From: Micromonospora yangpuensis
GTDB taxonomy: Bacteria; Actinomycetota; Actinomycetes; Mycobacteriales; Micromonosporaceae
Assembly: GCF_900091615.1 (NCBI RefSeq)
Contig: NZ_FMIA01000002.1
Location: forward strand, 5,394,001-5,458,000
Direction of reading: 5' to 3'
Length of the DNA stretch: 64,000 bases
A program made the position numbers and the translations under genes. The notes below the pieces were generated by a model. That model saw only the letters and a program-made list of their open reading frames with translations. It had not been told where the DNA came from and did not search any database. Shown here in pieces: positions 58,862 to 64,000 of this stretch; within the stretch, counting starts at the first letter, position 1, and each line of letters opens with the position of its first letter.

Positions 58862-59482
58862 TCAGTGCGCCCAGCCCTGCCGGCGCAGCCAGTCCAGCAC
58901 CACCGTGGCCGTGCCGGCCGGGTCCCGCCCCAGGTCGTGGCGCTCGCCGGGGCGCTCGACCACCCGCACGACCCCCTCGGCCACCGGCACGCCGAACGGA
59001 TCCCGGTCCCCGTTGACCACCAGGGTGGGCACCGCGGTGGGCAACTCCGCCGCCCGGGAACGCTCCGGTCGCCCCGGCGGGTGCAGCGGAAACGCCAGGG
59101 CGACGACCCCGGCCGCGCCGAGGGCCGGGGCGGTCCGGCAGGCCACCCGGGCACCACTGGACCGGCCGCCGAGCAGCAGGGTCGACGCTCCGGGATGCCG
59201 TCGACGCAGCTGCGTGACGACGGCGAGCCAGGCCTCGTCCAGGTGACCGGCCGGGGCCGGGGCCCGCCGACCGGCGACCCGGTACGGCTGGGTCACCCGC
59301 GCCACCAGCAGACCGGCCGCGACCGCCGCGTCCCGGAGCGCCAGCAGGTCGGGCGCGTCGACCGAACCCCCCGCACCGTGCCCGAGCACCAGCAGTGTCG
59401 CGGCCGGGCCGGCCGGTGGGTCGGTGTCGACCCGGGCCGGCCCGCGCGGCGTGCTGATCTCGATGCTGTCGTGGTCTGGCAC
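58862..59482 (-). CDS. Alpha/beta-hydrolase family protein
   Basis: A 206-residue cytoplasmic hydrolase. The oxyanion region is LVLGHGAGGSVDAPDL, the nucleophile is in LLGGRSSGARVA, the acid is in VVNGDRDPFG and the base His is in PGERHDLGR. It belongs to the small alpha/beta-hydrolase group often called KAT-like or Rv3222-independent dienelactone-type; the substrate is unknown. The GTG at 59482 is the start. It is followed by a hairpin and then the sigR promoter. Confidence 0.82.
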   Translation of the reverse strand: MPDHDSIEISTPRGPARVDTDPPAGPAATLLVLGHGAGGSVDAPDLLALRDAAVAAGLLVARVTQPYRVAGRRAPAPAGHLDEAWLAVVTQLRRRHPGASTLLLGGRSSGARVACRTAPALGAAGVVALAFPLHPPGRPERSRAAELPTAVPTLVVNGDRDPFGVPVAEGVVRVVERPGERHDLGRDPAGTATVVLDWLRRQGWAH

Positions 59483-59560
59483 CGCCCCATTCTGCGCCTG
59501 CCGCGACCGCCGGCCCGGACGAACCGGGGCCGGCGGCTCGGCCCACCGAGCCGGACGAGG

Positions 59561-59617
59561 CCGACTCAGCGGGTCGAGGCCGGCTCAGCGGGTCGAGGCC
59601 GGCTCAGCGGGTCGAGG
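59561..59617. repeat. 19-bp tandem repeat overlapping a whiB-like stop codon
   Basis: Three exact or near-exact units of CCGGCTCAGCGGGTCGAGG start at 59561, 59580 and 59599. The third contains the last codons and TGA of the whiB-like gene, so the repeat is a triplication of the gene's 3' end. Confidence 0.88.
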
Positions 59618-59999
59618 GGACCAGGGTGAGCAGCCGGTCGCGGACCGGCGGGCCGGCCTCGTCGGCGGCGTCCGGATCCGGTTGGACCTCGGTACGCCAG
59701 GCGACCAGCATTGCGCGCCGTTCCCGTGGAGTGGTGCCACCCCAGACCCCGTGACAGTCCCCGACCTCCAATGACCAGGCCAGACAGGAACCCTGCACCG
59801 GACAACTCCGACAGAGCGCGACAGCCGCGTCGGCCGGTTCGTTCGGCGCCGGAAAGAACGTCTCCGGATCGACGTTCTGACAGGTGCCTCTGGTCCGCCA
59901 GGCATCGTCAGAACGCCGTTCCCGTAACGCGCGTAGCAGTCGCGGGTCGCGGCGCGCGGCAGCGACCTCGTGCGGACGGGGCATGCGTGCCCGTGTCAT
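59604..59999 (-). CDS. WhiB-like iron-sulfur regulator with N-terminal extension
   Basis: A 131-residue Wbl protein. The cluster ligands are Cys40 (GTCQNVDPETFFP) and the three Cys of LCRSCPVQGSC, followed by the GVWGG turn and TPRERRAMLVAWR. A basic N-terminal extension of about 35 residues (PRPHEVAAARRDPRLLRALRERR) and a 25-residue acidic tail distinguish it from WhiB1. I cannot place it in a numbered Wbl class. GGAGGTGG precedes the ATG. The 198 bp upstream of it hold its promoter, not recognised. Confidence 0.88.
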   Translation of the reverse strand: MTRARMPRPHEVAAARRDPRLLRALRERRSDDAWRTRGTCQNVDPETFFPAPNEPADAAVALCRSCPVQGSCLAWSLEVGDCHGVWGGTTPRERRAMLVAWRTEVQPDPDAADEAGPPVRDRLLTLVPSTR

Positions 60000-60197
60000 T
60001 CACCCACCTCCCCCGTGGGACCGGCAAGATCGATGGGGGTCGTTCGCCCCCTGCGAATCGACACCCACCACCGGCGCTGTGTTCTATCGCACTTGCCGAC
60101 ACCGAGACAAGTCTCTGCCGGAAAGATGGCTAAACACCCACGCGACGTTTCGCCCGCAACTCTGGCAAATTAGTACGCGACAATGTGCGGGAGCGGG

Positions 60198-60905
60198 TCA
60201 GAAGAGTGGCGTCTCCGCCGACGGCGCTCCCGGTGAAGCCGGAACCCGGGCGGTCAATTCCGGCCCGTTGTTGCGTACGTTGCCCACCGCCGGGCCGACC
60301 GGGCGGATCTCCAGGCCGGCCAACCAGTCCGGCGACGGCGGGGCGAGCAGCCCGGCCGGGTCCTCTGTCGGCGCCAGCCAGGGCGTCCAGCGTTCCGGCG
60401 GCAGCAGCAGCGGCATCCGCTCGTGCACCTCGGTCAGCTCACCGACCGCGGCGGTGGTGAGCACGCTGCAGGTGGCCAACGGGCCGTCCGCCCCCGTCCA
60501 GACCGACCAGATGCCGGCGAACACCAGCACCGAACCGTCGGCCGGGGTGAGGAAGTACGGCTGTTTCCGGCCCTCGACGCGGGCCCACTCGTACCAGCCG
60601 TCCGCCGGCACCAGGCAACGGTGCCGGGCGAACGGGCGGGCGTAGGCCCGACTGGTGGCTACCGTCTCGGCCCGCGCGTTGATCATGCGGGCCCCGGCGG
60701 ACGGGGACTTGGCCCACGGCGGCAGCAGACCCCAGCGCGCCAGGTCGAGCACCCGCCGGCCGGTGGAGTCGACCCGCGCCACCGGCACGTCCTTGGTGGG
60801 CGCGACGTTGTGGTCCGCCGTGCTCCGCCCGCCGGTGTCGTCGTACGCCTCCAACAGGGCGCTCAGCTCCCCGGAGCTCCGCGTGGTCGCGTACCTGCCG
60901 CACAT
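60198..60905 (-). CDS. SOS response-associated peptidase (HMCES/YedK)
   Basis: A 235-residue SRAP-domain protein. The catalytic Cys2 follows the initiator Met in MCGRYATT; the other active-site residues are in INARAET, DGWYEW and the EVHERMP His. The family forms a thiazolidine crosslink to abasic sites in single-stranded DNA. The ATG at 60905 is required to expose Cys2, so the longer open frame is rejected. Its neighbours aroA and rsgA are divergent. Confidence 0.94.
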   Translation of the reverse strand: MCGRYATTRSSGELSALLEAYDDTGGRSTADHNVAPTKDVPVARVDSTGRRVLDLARWGLLPPWAKSPSAGARMINARAETVATSRAYARPFARHRCLVPADGWYEWARVEGRKQPYFLTPADGSVLVFAGIWSVWTGADGPLATCSVLTTAAVGELTEVHERMPLLLPPERWTPWLAPTEDPAGLLAPPSPDWLAGLEIRPVGPAVGNVRNNGPELTARVPASPGAPSAETPLF

Positions 60906-61000
60906 GGCACCCACGCTAACCGCCGGCCCGCTCCCCTGCTGTCCCGCCAACCGGGAGCGGATCCGAGGCCCACCGGGCGCCGTTCACGCAACGGGGCAGA

Positions 61001-62311
61001 ATGGGCACCGTGGGAAACCTGACCGCCACCCGAGCACCCCAGCCGTGGACCGCGCCGAAGGCCACCGATCCGGTCGCCGCCACGCTGCGGCTGCCCGGCA
61101 GCAAGTCGTTGACCGCCCGGGCCCTGGTGCTCAGCGCCCTGGCCGGCGGCCCCTCGACGCTCACCCGGCCGCTGCGGGCCCGGGACACCGAGCTGATGGC
61201 CGGCGGGCTGCGGGCCATGGGCGCCCACGTGTCGACCAGCGACGACCAGCAGTGGCTGGTCCGCCCGCACCGGCTGGTCGGCCCGGCCCACGTCGACGTC
61301 GGTCTGGCCGGCACGGTGATGCGCTTCGTGCCGCCGGCCGCCGGCCTGGCCGAGGGGCGGATCACCTTCGACGGCGACCCGCAGGCCCGGTCCCGTCCGC
61401 TGGGCCCGCTGATCGGCGCGCTGCGCTCCCTCGGGGTACGCATCGACGCCCCCGGAAGCGGCAGCCTGCCGCTGGCCGTACTCGGCTCCGGGCGGGTCAC
61501 CGGTGGTGAGGTGGTCATCGACGCCTCCGCCTCCAGCCAACTCGTCTCCGGCCTGCTGCTGGCCGCGCCGCGCTTCGACCGGGGGGTGGTGGTCCGGCAC
61601 GTCGGGCCGCCGGTGCCGTCCGCCCCGCACCTGCGGATGACGACCCGGATGCTCCGGGCGGCCGGGGCGGCCGTCGACGACACCACGCCCGACGTGTGGG
61701 TGGTCGAGCCCGGTCCGCTCACCGGACGCGGCTGGGAGATCGAGCCGGACCTCTCCGGTGCGGTCCCGTTCTTCGCCGCCGCCCTGGTCACCGGCGGTCA
61801 GGTGACCCTGGGCGGGTGGCCGCACAGCAGCGCCCAGCCGGTGGACCGGCTCCGGGAGCTGCTGCACGCCATGGGCGGCGAGGTCGCCGTGACCACCGAC
61901 GGGCTGACCGTCCGCGGCACCGGCCGTCTGCACGGGTTGGACGCCGACCTCTCCGACGTCAGCGAGCTGACCCCGGTGCTGACCGCGCTGGCGGTGCTCG
62001 CCGACTCGCCGTCGCGGTTCACCGGTGTGGCGCACATCCGGGGCCACGAGACCGACCGGCTCAGCGCGCTGGCCCGGGAGTTCACCGCGATCGGCGCGAA
62101 CGTCACCGAGCTGGTCGACGGGCTGGAGATCCGTCCCCAACCGCTGCGCGGCGGCGCGTTCGGCACCTACCACGACCATCGGATGGCCCATGCCGCCGCG
62201 GTGGCCGGGCTGGTCGTGGACGGCATCGAGGTGGACGACATCGGCTGCACCGCCAAGACCATGCCGGATTTTGCGGCACTATGGTCGGCGATGGTGACCG
62301 GCAGCAGCTGA
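61001..62311 (+). CDS. aroA: 5-enolpyruvylshikimate-3-phosphate synthase
   Basis: A 436-residue enzyme joining shikimate-3-phosphate and phosphoenolpyruvate in aromatic amino-acid synthesis. It has LPGSKSLTARALVLSALA, LAGTVMRFVPPAAGL, RGHETDRLSALAREF and DHRMAHAAAVAGL. The segment replacing the usual LGNAGTA/R loop is DVGLAGTVMRF, as in other actinobacterial class enzymes. Start ATG 61001 or GTG 61010; both have weak ribosome-binding sites. rsgA follows 18 bases after the stop. Confidence 0.94.
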   Translation: MGTVGNLTATRAPQPWTAPKATDPVAATLRLPGSKSLTARALVLSALAGGPSTLTRPLRARDTELMAGGLRAMGAHVSTSDDQQWLVRPHRLVGPAHVDVGLAGTVMRFVPPAAGLAEGRITFDGDPQARSRPLGPLIGALRSLGVRIDAPGSGSLPLAVLGSGRVTGGEVVIDASASSQLVSGLLLAAPRFDRGVVVRHVGPPVPSAPHLRMTTRMLRAAGAAVDDTTPDVWVVEPGPLTGRGWEIEPDLSGAVPFFAAALVTGGQVTLGGWPHSSAQPVDRLRELLHAMGGEVAVTTDGLTVRGTGRLHGLDADLSDVSELTPVLTALAVLADSPSRFTGVAHIRGHETDRLSALAREFTAIGANVTELVDGLEIRPQPLRGGAFGTYHDHRMAHAAAVAGLVVDGIEVDDIGCTAKTMPDFAALWSAMVTGSS

Positions 62312-62329
62312 CGCGACAGGGGGCAGGTC

Positions 62330-63403
62330 CTGGCGACCAGGAAACGCGAGTACGACGAGGACGACGTCCGGGTCCGACCCGGCAAATCGTCGCGTCCGCG
62401 TACCCGTAACCGGCCCCGGCACGCCGACGCGGTGGACGGCTTCGTGATCGCGGTGGACCGGGGCCGCTACACCTGTGTGCTGGCCGACGCCGGGCCCGAC
62501 GTGCCGGTGGTCACCGCGATGCGGGCCCGGGAGCTGGGCCGCAAGTCGGTGGTGGTGGGCGACCGGGTGGGGCTGGTCGGGGACACCTCCGGGGTGGCCG
62601 GCGCGCTGGCCCGGATCGTCCGGATCGCCGAGCGCCGGTCGGTGCTGCGGCGGACCGCCGACGATGACGAGACCACCGCCGAGGGGCGGCTGGAACGGGT
62701 GGTGGTGGCCAACGCCGACCAGCTGGTGATCGTCAGCGCGCTGGCCGACCCGCCGCCGCGTACCGGTTTCGTCGACAGGTGCCTGGTGGCCGCGTACGAC
62801 GCCGGGATCGAGCCGCTGCTCTGCCTGACCAAGGCCGACCTGGCCGGCCCGGAACAGGTAGTCGACTACTACACCGAGCTGGAGCTGCCGTACGTGCTGA
62901 TCCGACCGGACGGCGACCTGGCCGCGCTGCGCGCGCTGCTCGCCGGCCGGGTCTCGGTGCTCGTCGGCCATTCCGGGGTGGGCAAGTCGACCCTGGTCAA
63001 CCGGCTCGTGCCGGACGCCGAGCGGGCCGTCGGCGTGGTCAGCGCGATCGGCCGGGGCCGGCACACCTCGACCAGTGCGGTGGCCCTGCGGCTGCCTACC
63101 GACGGCGAGCCGGCCTGGATCGTCGACACCCCGGGGGTACGCAGCTTCGGATTGGCCCACGTCAGCGCGGACAGCCTGCTGCACGGCTTCCCCGACCTGG
63201 TGGAGGGGACGGTCGACTGCCCGCCCAACTGTCCGCACACCGCCGACGAGGTCGACTGCGCGCTGGACGCCTGGGTGGCCGGCGGCCGGGCCGACGGGCG
63301 ACGGCTGGCCTCCTACCGGCGGCTGCTGGCCTCCCGGGCCGGCGAGCCCAACCCGGGCTCGACGGAGACCGCCGAGCCCGGCGACCCGCCGCCCCGGCTC
63401 TGA
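62330..63403 (+). CDS. rsgA: Ribosome-maturation GTPase RsgA, probable CTG start
   Basis: A circularly permuted GTPase acting in 30S subunit maturation. An OB-fold part (about 35-110) precedes the GTPase motifs in the permuted order: TKADL (G4), GHSGVGKST (G1), DTPGVRSF (G3), then a C-terminal zinc finger CPPNCPHTADEVDC. The conserved basic N-terminus YDEDDVRVRPGKSSRPRTR lies upstream of the first ATG/GTG/TTG (GTG 62432) and in frame; the only start-like codon covering it is CTG at 62330 behind GGGGGCAGG. From 62330 the length is 357 residues. Confidence 0.88.
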   Translation: MATRKREYDEDDVRVRPGKSSRPRTRNRPRHADAVDGFVIAVDRGRYTCVLADAGPDVPVVTAMRARELGRKSVVVGDRVGLVGDTSGVAGALARIVRIAERRSVLRRTADDDETTAEGRLERVVVANADQLVIVSALADPPPRTGFVDRCLVAAYDAGIEPLLCLTKADLAGPEQVVDYYTELELPYVLIRPDGDLAALRALLAGRVSVLVGHSGVGKSTLVNRLVPDAERAVGVVSAIGRGRHTSTSAVALRLPTDGEPAWIVDTPGVRSFGLAHVSADSLLHGFPDLVEGTVDCPPNCPHTADEVDCALDAWVAGGRADGRRLASYRRLLASRAGEPNPGSTETAEPGDPPPRL

Positions 63404-63453
63404 CCGGCACCCGCCCGCGCGTGGTGGACCCGGGCGTCGCTACGGTTTCGGTC

Positions 63454-64000
63454 ATGACCCGGTACGCCGACGATCTCGCCCTGGCCCACCTGCTCGCCGA
63501 TCGCGCCGACGCCGTCTCGACGGCCCGGTTCCGCGCGCTCGACCTGCGGGTCGAGGCGAAGCCGGACCTCACCCCGGTCTCCGACGCCGACACCGCCGTC
63601 GAGCGGGAGATCCGGGCCGTGCTGGCCGCGCGGCGCCCCGGTGACGGCCTGCTCGGCGAGGAGTACGGCGAGCAGCCACCGACCGGAGCCGCCGGCCGCC
63701 GCTGGGTGGTGGACCCGATCGACGGGACGAAGAACTTCATCCGGGGCGTACCGGTCTGGGCCACCCTGATCGCGCTGCTGGAGGCGGACCGGCCGGTGCT
63801 GGGGCTGGTGAGCGCACCGGCGCTCGGCCGCCGGTGGTGGGGTGCGCTCGGTGCGGGGGCCCACGCCGGGCCGGACCTCGCCGGTGGCACGCCGATCCGG
63901 GTCTCCGGGGTGGGCCGGCTCGCCGACGCGAGTTTCTGCTACTCCTCGCTGGACGGCTGGATCGCCGGCGGCCGGCTGGACGGGATGCTCGGTCTCATGC
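63454..64000 (+). CDS. hisN: Histidinol-phosphate phosphatase, 3' end cut by window
   Basis: The visible 182 residues belong to the inositol-monophosphatase fold, here the actinobacterial HisN type that dephosphorylates histidinol phosphate. Metal-binding motifs are LGEEYGE and VVDPIDGTKNFIRGVP, and the WWGALGAGA segment follows. The frame is open to the window end, where about 80 residues are missing. ATG 63454 is the start, 50 bp after rsgA. The aroA-rsgA-hisN order is as in Streptomyces. Confidence 0.9.
   Translation, partial: MTRYADDLALAHLLADRADAVSTARFRALDLRVEAKPDLTPVSDADTAVEREIRAVLAARRPGDGLLGEEYGEQPPTGAAGRRWVVDPIDGTKNFIRGVPVWATLIALLEADRPVLGLVSAPALGRRWWGALGAGAHAGPDLAGGTPIRVSGVGRLADASFCYSSLDGWIAGGRLDGMLGLM

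Noticed and set aside
1..64000. rRNA, tRNA, integrase, transposase or phage genes
   Set aside because: None was recognised on either strand, so the repeats cannot be tied to a resident mobile element in this window.

Overview
The window is chromosomal DNA from a high-GC actinomycete, most probably a Micromonosporaceae member (Micromonospora or a close relative). The evidence is very high GC with GC-rich third codon positions, many GTG/TTG starts and 4-base stop/start overlaps, two WhiB-like proteins, a SigR/RsrA pair, a Ni-superoxide dismutase with its S26 maturation protease, a Kgd-type 2-oxoglutarate decarboxylase, and an SCO7613-type giant membrane protein. No rRNA, tRNA, CRISPR array, transposase or phage gene was seen. 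Both ends cut genes: an ornithine aminotransferase at the left and a HisN-type phosphatase at the right.

Layout. 1-9.3 kb: ornithine aminotransferase, an FHA protein preceded by a tiny overlapping ORF, an LppX-like lipoprotein, the giant membrane protein, CutA, an acyltransferase/patatin pair. 9.4-16.3 kb: Ser/Thr kinase, GT4 glycosyltransferase, and a response regulator - histidine kinase - HtrA protease cluster arranged like mycobacterial mprA-mprB-pepD. 16.5-23.4 kb: hot-dog-like protein, ABC exporter, kgd, DUF6104 protein. 23.4-27.9 kb: three tandem paralogues of unknown function sharing a Cys-His-Asp/Glu motif set that looks papain-like; this is the most novel part of the window. 28.0-31.9 kb: a GH6-like lipoprotein lacking the usual catalytic acid, facing a deacetylase-glycosyltransferase fusion. 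32-35.2 kb: pta-ackA. 35.3-38.7 kb: two paralogous lipoprotein hydrolases, an MDR oxidoreductase and three copies of a palindromic repeat. 38.7-43.5 kb: malic enzyme, sodX/sodN, RsbW-like protein, lipid kinase, whiB1 with a Crp-like site upstream. 43.7-47.4 kb: an assimilatory sulfur operon (leader peptide, sulfite reductase, zinc-ribbon peptide, APS reductase, sirohydrochlorin chelatase-like). 47.6-56.8 kb: GT39-like protein, PdtaS-like kinase, SIS sugar isomerase, TPR protein, MFS pump with divergent TetR, GNAT. 56.8-64 kb: biotinyl carrier peptide, a 24-residue basic peptide, rsrA, sigR with a SigR-type promoter and two possible starts, hydrolase, WhiB-like, YedK, aroA, rsgA, hisN.

The stretch from whiB1 to rsgA keeps the gene set I recall around Rv3219-Rv3228 of Mycobacterium tuberculosis (whiB1, pdtaS, biotinylated TB7.3, anti-sigma, sigH, yedK, aroA, rsgA) and the sigR-aroA-rsgA-hisN region of Streptomyces, so it is an old conserved core into which other genes have been inserted. 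Several short, near-exact tandem repeats of 16-25 bp sit directly after stop codons, and palindromic repeats contribute stop codons or coding sequence, which suggests active small-repeat turnover at gene 3' ends in this genome.
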